The position numbers and the translations under genes are program-made. This document shows positions 35,785 through 46,013 of a DNA stretch of 64,000 nt, one piece after another. Numbering within the stretch: position 1 is the first letter of the stretch; each line of letters begins with the position of its first letter. The stretch spans positions 35,932,722 through 35,996,721 of the forward strand of contig CM046871.1 in assembly GCA_025617745.1 (NCBI GenBank), given 5' to 3'. This DNA is from Heliocidaris erythrogramma. Its lineage: Eukaryota; Echinodermata; Echinoidea; Camarodonta; Echinometridae. The notes under the pieces are model-generated. The model had not been told where the DNA came from. It searched no databases and worked only from the letters and a program-made list of their open reading frames with translations.

Positions 35785-36848
35785 TCGAGGAATATTAATT
35801 TCAACAAATATGGTTTCGCAAGAAGAGCAGATGGGATTCAAGTCATTCCGCAATCGATAATGTAACTTTTCATCTAAGAATATTCCCACTCCTCCTCCCT
35901 TACCCTCTTTCCTGTTAATAAAATTATATCCATTCAGCATGTAGAGATTTTCGTTTCCTGGATTGAACCAAGTCTCCGTTATACCAATAGCCGTGAAATT
36001 ATGGGAGAGGCTGCTTATAGGTAGGCAGAAATTTGATCAAAATTTCTTACCGTACTCCTCGAGTTAAAGTGTATAGCACTAAACTGTAGGCTACTAAATT
36101 TGAATCTATTGACTCTTTAAATTCTTCTTCTAATAATACAATCATTTATATCTTGTTCATCTAAGTCAGAATCAAGAATTGAAATTGAATCATTTAATCT
36201 TATTTCTTCACTTAGGTCATTCAAATCATCGTAAGTGATATGCATTTTATTTACTTGCTCAACAAAAATACAGTTAAGGAATTCTTCATTATTGACAGAA
36301 TAGAATGGAAGGACGGAACACAAATTCACAGACATGCAAACTAAAATAAGAATTAAATAAACCAACTATAATCAGTCTACGAAAAAGACCGATGGATAAC
36401 TATGAAGAGATAAAAACAAAAACAAACAAACGAATTATTAAAAAAGACGAGACAAGAATTATCAAAATGAAATTATGAAAATGCATCAGTGATATGACTG
36501 AGTCTTTGTGTTCATGTTTTTTTTCAAATTCACAATCGTTTGTTTTCATTATCCATTTTATTTGTGTCCATTGTCCATTTTTTTTTCATCAGTTTCTCAA
36601 TTGTTCATTCATTCTCCTTCTTTATAACCTCTTTAATTCTTCTTTGCTTCGTATAACTCGTTTGATGGTGTTCCGTCCGGTTGCAGGCAGTAACACGATG
36701 ATGCGTCCATCTGAGGTCCATGCCTCTTTCACCTTCTTGTGCTGTTTAGCTGCATAGAGAAGGTCCTGATTGGTCCTCGTCAACGCTTCGTCGATTCCGA
36801 TACCGCTTCCTTTTAGCTTTCTTCGTGCGATGCGATACCAGTTCAGTA

Positions 36849-36955
36849 AGTTGCCCGCACTGAAATAATATTGACCGAGTCGAAGACGAGGTCAATTTTA
36901 TCTCAGTAAGGGCAACATTTCCTGCATCTCCCGGAAGATAAGCCAGTCAGTATTA
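36849..36955. repeat. Terminal palindrome of tandem unit C, displaced
   Basis: 'gttgcccgcactgaaataa' ... 'ttatctcagtaagggcaac', with the loop region 'gaccgagtcgaagacgag'. It is the same palindrome that ends units A and B, separated from unit C by the LINE. On the right it continues as 'atttcctgcatctcccgg', mirroring the sequence that precedes the palindrome in the units. Confidence 0.8.
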
Positions 36956-37074
36956 TTATTATTACCTATCCCTAAATGAGGAAAGTTCATGTAGATCTAT
37001 AATGTATACAGTTGTCCACGTAGACTATAAATGTACCAGGACAATGTCCATGTACCGGTACTAACCACCTTTGA

Positions 37075-37250
37075 ATAGCCCCATTTCCTTCATTCTTCAG
37101 ATATTCGCAAAAAATTGCTACTGCATGTCTCGTTGCTTTCTATGTATTATCCGCATCTTAATTCCTTAAAATGCACTCGAATTCGTCGTCATCTAGATAC
37201 ACAAACCTAGACTTCGATCCCAGCGTGCCACTACTACTGGAAGCCGCCAT
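37075..37250 (-). pseudogene. Crypton/KIAA1958-like N-terminal fragment
   Basis: From an ATG at 37250 one frame reads MAASSSSGTLGSKSRFVYLD, DDEFECILRN, stop, DADNT, stop, KATRHAVAIFCEYLKNEGN. The pattern SRF..L...E....L..KD..NT..AT..AV..F..YL is typical of the N-terminus of Crypton-type tyrosine-recombinase elements and their host-derived relatives. Both stops stand where Lys is usual. The catalytic domain is absent. The sequence just upstream (37260-37400) is strikingly GC- and CpG-rich and might be the old promoter. It lies between two palindromes. Confidence 0.45.
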
Positions 37251-37593
37251 GATTGTTTACATTCAGAGCAGCGCCGCGCCACATAGCTAGCCGCCTACGC
37301 CGCCCGCCGCCGGGACCCCGGCTGCCGGGGTGACGGTACTCTAGCTGTCACCCGCTTGGTATCGCATCACACGGTCGTCTGTGCTGGCTCAAAATTTGTG
37401 GCGATCAATCAGCTGATTTGAAAGTCCCGGATGTTAATGAGGCTCAATGTTGACCGCACATTTTGTACACAAAGTGAATGGTGAAACCCGGAAGAGGGAA
37501 AATATCAGGGAATGATTACCGCTCATAACTAGGTCATTTGCGGACCGCGCAAAATACGAATTTTAAATGCACCGTAAAACTACCCCATATAGG

Positions 37594-38213
37594 TAATAAT
37601 AATATAATATGGACTGGGCTTGAGGGGGATACATTTAGTGCCTAAACTAGAATCGTATTGCCCGAGTCGAAGCCGAGTGCAATACGATTCTAGTGAGGGC
37701 ACGTAATGTTGTATCCCCCGAAAGTAGCCAGTCTATAGCATTATTATTAACAGAATCAGAATCAAGAGCGAACTCGAAAATATGTTTAAAAATACAGTTT
37801 ATTGCCCGCTATTTAACACGGACAATCCCATTGACTTTCAAAACCGGCAATAAACAATAATTTATCAGCCCGCAATTTTGTTGGCTTGTCAAAGCCGGGC
37901 ATCAAAATTTAAAAAAATGCATTGCTCAGACGTCTGATATGGTTAATATTATTAACCATATCAGACATGTGAGCAATTCAACTTTTACATTTTGTTGTCC
38001 GGCTTTGACAATCAAACAAAATTGCGGGTCGATAAATTGTTTATTGCCCGGTTTCGAAAGTCAATTATGTCAATGGGATTGTGCGAGTTAAATAGCGGGC
38101 AAAAAAAATGTATTTTTTACAATATTTTCGTCTTCGACTCGGACAATACGATTCTAGTTCAGGCAATAAATGTTGTATCCCCCTTAAGCCGAGTCCATAT
38201 TATATTATTATTG
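37594..38213. mobile_element. Foldback element with GAGTCGAAG palindromes
   Basis: Outer ends 'aataatataatatggactgg' and the near-complement '...gagtccatattatattatt' enclose a ~600 bp inverted repeat. The centre at about 37949 is 'gatatggttaatattatta' and its mirror. On the left arm a second palindrome lies within (37650-37700, 'gcccgagtcgaagccgag'), related to the palindromes ending the 2.1 kb units. Paired blocks include 'tattgcccgctatttaac' (37801) against its complement near 38090. Non-coding. Confidence 0.75.
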
Positions 38214-38739
38214 CAGGATGCAAGTTTTTGTAACATCATGAAGTAATACATGTATATATTGAGATCCGTACAGTATTAGCTGTATGTAGCAAGACGTGCA
38301 ACTTTTACAATTTACTGGTGTTTCCCACAGACGTGGCATAAAGCATGAGTCGTCTCCATAAATCCTAGAATGTGCTTTTTAATTCGATTAGGTATTGATC
38401 GTTGTTTCCCTCTGCGAACAGTAAAATGGCAAAGGTATTTTCTCAAACTTATACTTAATACCACTTAACTCGCGTGAGTAGATCGTCACAAACATGAAAA
38501 TATCTTGAAAACCTTTTCAAAGGGTCTTTTGCAATGAAATTTGAAGACCTTGATGCATTGCACATAGAAATTATCCTCGGAGTACTTCTAAAGCTGAGTG
38601 CCCGATCAAGTGAGAGTCAATGTGCCTAGTTAGTGCACTCCACGAAAGCCAATTGCTTAATAAACCCTAAGAAATTTCCCAATGATGAGCATTGTTAAGT
38701 GTGACTTTGCTTCTAAGCAAAACTAGAAACGGAAAAATG

Positions 38740-38854
38740 GCATAGAGAGAGAGAGAGAGAGAGACGGGGAAGTATAATGGAAGGCAGACGTTTAGCAAAG
38801 TACAGCGGCGTAGCAACGGTGTCAGGTACAGCCCTCCTTCCATCGAATGGCGAA

Positions 38855-38886
<32 letters not shown>
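38740..38886. repeat. Two (GA)n tracts
   Basis: (GA)9-like run near 38746-38764 and (GA)13-like run near 38857-38884, about 90 bp apart. Confidence 0.85.
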
Positions 38887-38889
<3 letters not shown>

Positions 38890-38993
38890 ACTGAAATGGA
38901 AATTGGAGGATGACCTGAAAGAAAAAAAACCCCAGATTATCCTTCCCTAATGGTAGGCCTTGTCCATTCTTATTATTTTCATCCATTGGGTAA

Positions 38994-39168
38994 AGGACTG
39001 GTCACATTTGTCCGATAACGATAACGATAAGGAGGTTTTCAATTAAAGGTACACCCTACTATGGTGAGTACATGTGCACATCCTCGTCTCTGTTAAAATA
39101 GGGCAGCTTTAGGGTGTACCTTTAATGAAAAATCTCGTTATCGTTATCGGACAAATGTGACCAGCCCT
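38994..39168. mobile_element. 175 bp MITE with TAA duplication
   Basis: Inverted ends 'aggactggtcacatttgtcc' and the complement of 'agggctggtcacatttgtcc', continuing through 'gataacgataacga' for about 60 bp. TAA is found on both sides. A diverged copy is at 15843-15975. Harbinger affinity is possible from the TWA target. Non-coding. Confidence 0.8.
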
Positions 39169-39712
39169 TAAGACCTTTGCCCCCATGACATCAGTGCCCT
39201 TTAATAGCAGTACCCACCCTGCGCCACTGAGTGTTGTTAGATCTTCTTGGGTGATGTGACAAAGAGTTTGTCGCATGTATGTGGACAATTTCAAGGGACT
39301 GAAAACAGTGGTCCAGTGTGACCGCTTCTCGGCTTGATCTGCCTCGACGTTTGATTTACCTAGGACGTGCTCAGCCTCGATGTTGGTGAGAATAAGTCAA
39401 GCCCAGGTTACGTAAAATCCTGTGTTCACTTCTAACAAGTCCACTACAGCTGCCTCCGACTTGGGACGGGCGGTGGTGGGTTGAGCTCTTGGTCCCGGGA
39501 ACCCTCCCTCTCCAGCTGCAGAGACTGTCAGATCATCTTACGAATTTAATTGCTTCATTAATTAGGTATTCTTTGTGAGGCAAAGGATAATTGGTGTAAC
39601 AATGACTACGCCAAAGGCCAAAGTGCCAAGTCAATGTATACGGATTAGAAATTGAGTCTCTCTAGGTGGTTATTCGACACATGCTCCGGCGATAATTGCT
39701 CCACGGGCATTA

Positions 39713-39918
39713 CACTCTAAAAAGGATTGGTAAAAATAACCAATGTGTTGGTGAATATGTGGCCGACTAAAAATAGTGGTGAAGATTGACCAATATGATG
39801 GCCAATATCACCAAATTATTGGTTAAAATGTACCAAAACTTTGTTTGATTTTGACCAATTTTTTGGTCGGACACATTCACCAACACATTGGTTCTTTTGA
39901 CCAATCCTTTTTAGAGTG
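39713..39918. mobile_element. 206 bp TA-flanked palindromic MITE
   Basis: Ends CACTCTAAAAAGGATTGG and its complement, with inverted similarity continuing through 'aaccaatgtgttggtgaa' and TA at both sides. Interior is rich in 'ttggt'/'accaa'. Tc1/mariner-group MITE by target and tip sequence; non-coding. Confidence 0.8.
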
Positions 39919-41223
39919 TATCTTACAATTACTTTAACCATGGACCAAACACTAACCCTAAGCCTAAACCTAACTAACACTCATTTGTAACCCTAACCCT
40001 AGCCTTATCTTTGACGAAAGAAAGCCCGGCAGAATGCCAATGTCGCCGGTGCATATTGTGTCGGATCGCCCTATACAGGCACCAGTAAATAGTTTAATTC
40101 CTGGGGTATCAAATATCATGATACAATAATCACATTTTGTAGTAATTTCTATAGGAGGTTAAAGTTGAACTTCTTTTTTTAAAGACCTTTTTATCAGGGC
40201 CCGTGGGAAAAGGGGGCCCAAGGGTTAAATAACAATTTTTGGCCAAAGCTTCAGCAACCCAAAGGCTTTAGGCACTTCGTTCACTTTCAGAAACCCATTT
40301 TTCAAAATGCTTAGCAACGCCAGTTCTCAATAAATATCTATCAAACAATCCATCGAACCGCAAATAGAGCTATTAAACTTGTGTTGAGTCACCAGGAATT
40401 CGCGAATAGTCCTTGGTACGTGAATGAATAATTCAAATAATCCTTTTAAAAAGGAGTAAATAACATTGAATAAAAAGGTTAATCAGTATTGTAAGGACAA
40501 GATTGATCTCTGGCTTTGTGAGAGACTTTTAACGACCCACTTACCATTAATTATGCATTAATATTTATACACATCGTAAAACCAGAAACGTAATTAACCA
40601 ACTTATAATGGTCATTTGTTTTCGTACTCTTCTTTCTCGGTTTATGGCTTCTGACCTTTTCCGTTTCTTTTCAATTGGGAATAAATCCAACAAAATAAGA
40701 AAGAAAAGATACATGTAGGCCTATATCGGCAAGATTCAAGAAAAGGTATCAGAAGTTTTTGTGTAGGCCTAATAGGAAGAGAAAAATTGGCTCCTCTGTA
40801 TTTCTTTGTTTTCTAAGTGCGTTTCGTAAACCGTATCAGTTGCATTTGCAAAATGCCTCTGGCTTAGTTTCCATTTGGTGATTTTGGAATTATTAATTTT
40901 ATCGTTGTAAGTGACTTGCTTCATATTCGCCGTATATCCACAGCTATAGTCTAGATTCTATCCGTTTTTTATATTTGGTTTATTCCCCTATACGCTGCCC
41001 TTTCTCTACACGCGTGCGACTCTCCACTAATCGCGCGATCCCCAAAATTCCACCCCTCGTTTGCGTATTATTTTTTCAACGGATCGTGGTCGACGCGAAC
41101 AGTCCAGGCAGTGGACTACCACAGCTATTACACCCGGACAAACCCCGGAAAACGACTCCTAGGAATATACATCCGGACAACAAAATCTGGGACAACTACC
41201 CGTACTAGTACTTCCTCTCGGAC

Positions 41224-43059
41224 CAGGCGCGGATCCAGGCCCCCCCCCCCCAAAAAAAAAAAGAGGGCAAGAGAGAAAGAGAGAAGGAAAAGAAGGGAAA
41301 GGGAGAGAAGAGAGAAAAGGAAAAGAAGAAGAAGAAAATTTGAAAAGGGGAAGAAAGAGGCCGGGGCCGAAAGGGCCTTGCCTCCCCCCGCGCCCAAAAG
41401 GAGTGAAGGGGGGGGGGGGGGGGGGAGAAAAAAGAGGGCAACAAAGTGGAAGGAATCCGGGGCCGAAAGGGCCTTACCTCCCAGGTGGTAGTGTTGCCTG
41501 TTTCTTCCCCTTACCCCCCCCCCCCCCATAAAAAGAGAGAGAGAGAGAGGAAGAGAGCGAACAGGAAGGAAATTAGAAAGAACAAAGAGGGAAAGAGAGA
41601 AGGAAAAGAAGGGAAAGGGGAAAGGAGAGAAAAGGAAAAAAATAGGAAGACAAAATGAAAATGGGAAGAAGGATGCCGGGCGCCAAAAGGGCCTTCCACG
41701 GTTCCACCCCCCCCCCCCCCCCCCCCCTCCATAAAAAAAGGGAGAAGGAAGGAAAGGGATAGATGAGAGAAAGGGGAAAAAAGAGGGAGAAGAAAAAGGA
41801 AAAGGGGGAAGGAGGCCGGAGGCCGAAAGGGCCTTGCTCCCACGTTGTCTCATCTCCCCATCTCCAAGAAAAAAAAAGAAAAAAAAAACAGAGCAGGGTG
41901 AAAGGGAAAGAAAAAAGAGGATATAAAGGGAAGGAAAACGCGGAGGAATAAGAAAAGAAAAGAACAGAAGGGATGTAAGTTTCCTGGAAATTAAAAAAAA
42001 AAAAGCTTACTATCAATAAAGTAATTTTAATGCTTATCAAAGGCATTACCATTCTGAATATCTATATGTTAAAATTTAAGAATAACAATTTTATCTCATT
42101 TGATAACAGATGGGTGAACATAATTTTGCTGAAAACTAGTTTTGCTATATGTGCTGTATAATTAAAACGGTTTGTTTGTTAATTCTATTATGTGCAGTAT
42201 TTTGTTGTTATTAATGTGTTTATAAAGTATTGCAAAGTCAAAAGCAATATTTAATAAAGATATTTCTATAAGGGGAAAAATCGGGCCTTCCCCCCCCCCC
42301 CCCCCACCAAAACGATAGAGAGAGAGAGAGACGGGAAAGGGATCGAAAGAAAAGAGAGAGAAGGAACTAAAATAAAGAGAAGGAAAGAAAAGGGGAGAAG
42401 AATGGAAGATTTTCCCTCGAACAAGGTACGCTGGTGCAGATGGGTGAGAGAGAGAGAGAAAGGAAAGGGAAATGAAAAAAAAGAAAGAAAGAAAGAAAAG
42501 GAGTCTAAGAGAAAAGAGATAAAACAGAGGAAGAACAAAAAAAAAGGGGGGACAGGGGTGCAATCGAATGTTTATCGTATCGAACATTTCTTTGGATTTG
42601 CAACTTTTTTTATATCTTTATTTTCTGGGTGAGTTTGATAAATATTTTGTCTATATTTTGTTTGATATGACTGAATTACTGAAAAGATTTCGAAAGAATT
42701 AAAAGAGTACAAAGCAGGGAGTCAGGGACAAAAATAATATTTTCTGTATTAGGGCTATTTTTCGTACTTCTTTTCATTCCAAATTCCATTTTGTATTGAA
42801 CCTAATAGCAATTTATGGGGGCTCTTTTTCAACTTGCGAGGGCTATTTCTTTGTTTACATTGGGGGGGGGGGGGTGAATTGCCTTTAGCCCTCGTGTAAT
42901 TTTTCCCCTGGTACAATGTCCTCCGAGTCGAACCTTCACTATTTGCTGGATTACAGGCGCACGCCACAACGCCTAGTTCTTTGTACCATTATTGTAGCAA
43001 TATGTAGCTCACATGATTTAAAATTTGGGCCCCCCTAAGAAATCCTGGATCCACGCCTG
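41224..43059. mobile_element. 1.8 kb hAT element filled with purine arrays
   Basis: Tips CAGGCGCGGATCCAGG and, inverted, CAGGCGTGGATCCAGG fit hAT ends. An exact 8-bp TCTCGGAC flanks both sides (41216-41223, 43060-43067). The inside has no transposase. About 41235-41990 and 42280-42560 hold four or five units of G/C runs plus 'ggaaaagaagggaaaggg'-type purines joined by 'ggccgaaagggcctt'. Between and after them is AT-rich sequence. The long minus-strand frames here are Phe/Ser/Pro-rich low complexity and not genes. A partial 7SL-like SINE lies at 42921-42976. Confidence 0.8.
42921..42976 (-). mobile_element. Partial 7SL-like SINE, copy 2
   Basis: On the minus strand 'ggcgttgtggcgtgcgcc' then 'tgtaatccagc', followed about 12 bp later by the B-box-like 'ggttcgactc'. 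The first block matches the insert at 3506-3685 at all but about one base; the rest is unrelated or diverged. Confidence 0.55.
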
Positions 43060-43272
43060 TCTCGGACAACTGCCTATATATAGGGAGCAATGGTCCGAGG
43101 GGCAGGTATCCTAGGGGGTAGGTGTCCGGGGGATAATGTCGGGGAGGTTATTGTCCTAGGGAAGTATCATCAATTTTATTGATGGACAAGGCAGTTCGAA
43201 ATTCTCTCCTCCCTTTCTCTTTTAGTCAAATTCTGATGTTTCTTTCTTCTTTTTCTTTCGTCGCATTCTTAG

Positions 43273-43633
43273 TTGCTCTTGTTCGCTGTGGAGTATCGCC
43301 TGCATTGGTGTCAATCGCTACATAGCCATCGTCCATCGTAACATCTACCGTGACATCTACAACAAGCGTACACTACCATGTCTATTGATCACCCTCTGGA
43401 CAATCTGTTTCTTCATCGATCTACCCAACCTGACTGGATGGGGTGCTCACGCCTTCGACCCGAAGCTCATGTTATGCACCTACAACTACGCAGCAGCGTA
43501 TAGCTATACGTTCTTCTTCATCGCTGTCGGGTTTGGGATACCGCTCACAGCCTTGGTTTACAGCTACGCCAGGATCGTCATGTATGCCAGGGCCACGAAG
43601 GCAGAAGTTGCAGCTATCAGCAAAGCAGATAAA
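43273..43633 (+). CDS. Melatonin-receptor-like GPCR, exon 2
   Basis: Residues 140 (split codon) to 260. It completes TM3 with WSIACIGVNRYIAIV; NRY at 154-156 replaces DRY, as in melatonin receptors. TM4 has TLWTICFF, extracellular loop 2 has the cysteine partner (LMLCTYN), and TM5 has GFGIPL. The acceptor is ttctt-ag after a pyrimidine-rich stretch. The donor GATAAA|gtaatt is weak but is the only one keeping frame with exon 3. Without splicing, translation would stop at a TGA a few codons into intron 2. Confidence 0.85.
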
Positions 43634-44492
43634 GTAATTGATTTTTGATGAAGTTTTTCTCATTTTTTATACTTGCTGTACTGTTTATTCCTCTCATTAT
43701 TCTTTTTGCAATTTCTTTAAGCTATAGATCAAAAGTTCGAGAATATAAGGGGTGCGCCACTAAACAGAGCCCCATCGACTTAGCGATTAAAGGCGTTCCG
43801 AGAACGACCAGAGGAGGGCATGGCTTGTCAATTGGCCGCCGTGTTTCGTGCTACAAGAGCGTTGTAGGACACAACGTTGAAGCAGGTCAAAGCGTTGACG
43901 AAAAACTTTCCGCAAGTCGGCTCAGTTGGCATTGTGTATTTTTTTTTTTACAAAAGAAGCACTGATATACCATCAACCCATCGACCCTAAATATTTAAGC
44001 AGTCAGTTCATCCTGGCAGTACGTTATATCAACCCAATTGTCATTTCCCGTTAGGTCGTCGCCACTACCATGAGACGAAAGTTAAGTGTCTATCACAATA
44101 TCGATGTCATCCAAGTATAAGCCTTTTAGCCATATATTACAGCCGCTATATCATCGTTTATCAATTCCGTCACGTAGAGCGGTGTATAGTACGAATGCCA
44201 ATCTTGGAACTAACGTTCTTTTTAAAGCTGTAGTGTTAATGAACATTTCCGATTCTTACCCAGGAGAGAACTGGTACCTATGATGATTGCAGAAATGCCT
44301 TTACCGTTAGGCCTACCCTACATGCATGCATCTTGAATGTTGAATCTTAAATGTTAACAGGTTAAGGAGATGGTGCATACTGTCTTGCAGACAGTAACTC
44401 CGGAGACAAGGGGTTAGAATAATACTGTGATGCGATATGTGTGAAAAATATATATATATATCATCATTAATTTTTTTGGTCATCCTCTACAG
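43634..44492 (+). other. Intron 2 of the GPCR
   Basis: 859 bp, gtaatt to ctctac-ag, between full codons. Contains a (TA)n tract near 44450 and no recognised element. Confidence 0.75.
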
Positions 44493-44852
44493 ACGAAGTC
44501 ATCAAGCACGAACCGGGGAATCCGTAACAACGACCTCCGGCTCCTCCGCAGTGTCCTGACCATCGTCATCGTATTCCTCATCATGTGGACACCGTATGCC
44601 ACCATCGTGGTCTTCGATCGCTACGCTACGTGGTCGAGGACACCTCATGTCATCGCCGTGATCATGGCTCATATGAATAGCTGCATCAACAGCATCATCT
44701 ACGGGGCCACCAACAAGAACTTTCGTCAGGCCTACGCAAGACTTCTGACCACACTCTTCACCTGTGGGTTGCGACGTGATTTGGATAAAAAGGATCAGCA
44801 ACAAAGGCAAATCATGTCAAACTCCAACACTAGCACGGCATCAAATATCTAA
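44493..44852 (+). CDS. Melatonin-receptor-like GPCR, exon 3 and stop
   Basis: Residues 261-379. Intracellular loop 3 ends with RNNDLRLLRSV; TM6 carries MWTP (W292, P294). TM7 is HMNSCINSIIYG with NSIIY (326-330) in place of NPxxY, followed by NKNFRQAY of helix 8, very close to the melatonin-receptor pattern NSCLNAxxYGLLNQNFR. A cysteine just after (FTCGLRR) could be palmitoylated. The tail is short, polar and ends SNTSTASNI. No AATAAA was seen close downstream. Confidence 0.87.
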   Translation, partial: TKSSSTNRGIRNNDLRLLRSVLTIVIVFLIMWTPYATIVVFDRYATWSRTPHVIAVIMAHMNSCINSIIYGATNKNFRQAYARLLTTLFTCGLRRDLDKKDQQQRQIMSNSNTSTASNI

Positions 44853-44994
44853 AAGTGACTGATGTCATATCCTGCCGACTTTCCTGATGTTAACATGCAG
44901 TGTTGGTACAGCCATTAAGGGGGGGGGGAGGGGTAATAGGTTCTGTATTGTTTTATTCGTTTATTTAAGTCACATCGTTTCACTTTCCATATAT

Positions 44995-45285
44995 TTGTAA
45001 ATTTGTGTTCCACAAATCATGACAAAGTCATACGGGGAAAGGTCTTTCTCATACGCAGCCACTTTTTTGTGGAACAAATTGCCAGAACAACTCAAAATTA
45101 TAGGAACCTATTACACCTTCATCAGTACCTTGAAATCATTTTTTTTTTACCACTTATGAGTCCATTTTTCCTTTTCTTGTACAAACTTCCCGTTTTCTAT
45201 TCTTAAAGTGCATAGAGAAATGCAATTTTGCGTATGTGTTATGCGCTATATAAAAATGTTTAATTATAATTATTATTATTGAGAT
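44995..45285 (+). mobile_element. L2-like LINE 3' end
   Basis: Reads TKSYGERSFSYAATFLWNKL and then a short C-terminus, followed by 'gtgttatgcgctatataaa' and an ATT-rich tail. It matches the 3' end of the LINE at 1-545. Strongly 5'-truncated. Confidence 0.75.
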
Positions 45286-45384
45286 ATATTTCAATAATCA
45301 CTTTGCTATATATAATATTGTAATTATTTCTCATAGATTACATAAATATATATATATATATATATTGCTTGCGTAACTTAAATC

Positions 45385-45600
45385 AAAGTTCACCGGAGCT
45401 GTCCTCCCTTTTTGAAATTTTTGCAAATGTTGAAAAATGTCTCCGCCAGGAATCGAACCCGGGTCGTTTAAAAAAGGGAGGACGGTTCTGGGGAACTTTG
45501 ATTGAAGTTACGCAAGTATTATTCTCTCATTTCCTTTCACATTGTATTTATGTTCCACGAGAGTTGCCAAAGTTGTTGTATATGTTATTTCCTTACAATT
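45385..45600. mobile_element. Inverted, fused copies of a tRNA-headed SINE
   Basis: From the left, the reverse complement of the SINE body seen at 46086-46240 ('aaatcaaagttcaccggagc', 'ctgtcctcccttttt') runs into the complement of its tRNA 3' half ('aatcgaacccgggtcg', 45452-45466). The sequence then switches directly into the body in forward orientation ('aagggaggacggttctgggg'). The two bodies can pair with the tRNA remnant as loop. Confidence 0.65.
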
Positions 45601-45752
45601 GTATATAATTATTCTAATATATAGTACATGTATTTCAAAGCATTCGCTTGGATCCAGCTGGGGCTTGCGGCTTGTCTTTTTTCGAAACTCACCTGTCCCC
45701 GACAAAGGAATTAATTAATAAGGCTGAAGATTTGTTTATCTGTCGGTCAATA

Positions 45753-45980
45753 GACCTGTTTACTAAGTGATTCAAATTTTATGCATACTTTTGAAACAAA
45801 GGTTGTTCTTGACAACCTGACAGCTTGCCAGAGGCTTGTCAGACATAGCAACAAGTAATGTATGCAAACTGGATTCCAAGTATTGTAGTTCATTCATTAA
45901 TAACAGGTTAATGGAATACCTCGTTACTAGGTCCCCAGGAAAGAAACATCCATATATTTGAATCACTTAGTAAACAGGTC
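45753..45980. mobile_element. 228 bp TA-flanked MITE (GACCTGTTTACTAAG)
   Basis: Ends GACCTGTTTACTAAGTG and complement, with inverted similarity of about 33 bp including 'gattcaaat'. TA lies at both sides. A related element is at about 48998-49214. Confidence 0.7.
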
Positions 45981-46013
45981 TATTGATTCTGGTGTCGCCG
46001 AAACCATCGGCCT

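Larger units (their letters stand above)
32041..36848 (-). mobile_element. Long CR1-group LINE with nested insertions
   Basis: On the minus strand: the end of an ORF1-like protein (about 36848-36620, with LKGSGIGIDEALTRTNQDLL and GRIIVLLPA). ORF2 follows from about 36365: SIAITETWFN near 35960, GKGGGVGIFL near 35895, LSVYRPPKSN near 35500, LGDYNIDLLK near 35410, DHIPIFCYKK near 35210. RT blocks are YRPVSLLPCF (34835), DLSKAFDSMD (34625), GVPQGSVLGP (34455) and an unusual FVDD (34360). It continues to about 33703 and ends in a (TTCAAT)n-type tail at 32041. It has several frame breaks. A Tc1-like transposon replaces or occupies its 3' end, and a 230 bp MITE sits in its endonuclease. It was inserted into tandem unit C. 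Confidence 0.8.
13819..43272 (+). other. Intron 1 of the GPCR (29.5 kb)
   Basis: Begins gtgaga and ends ttctt-ag at 43271-43272. It interrupts TM3 after the second base of a codon. It is filled by the LINEs, MITEs, tandem segments and hAT element listed separately. Stretches 13850-15480, 17000-18700, 23140-24170, 38220-38740 and 39930-41215 contain no gene I can recognise, only AT-rich sequence and simple repeats (e.g. poly-C/A near 14178, (TA)n near 14888, poly-G near 18190, (GT)n near 23970). Confidence 0.8.

Noticed and set aside
41128-42587. Several long minus- and plus-strand frames (up to 241 codons)
   Set aside because: They are Phe/Ser/Pro- or Arg/Lys/Glu-rich low complexity, produced by polypurine arrays and homopolymer runs inside a hAT element.
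43645-43965. Readable frame in GPCR intron 2 as an alternative exon
   Set aside because: Hydrophobic start is intronic AT-rich sequence; no splice sites or receptor motifs support it.
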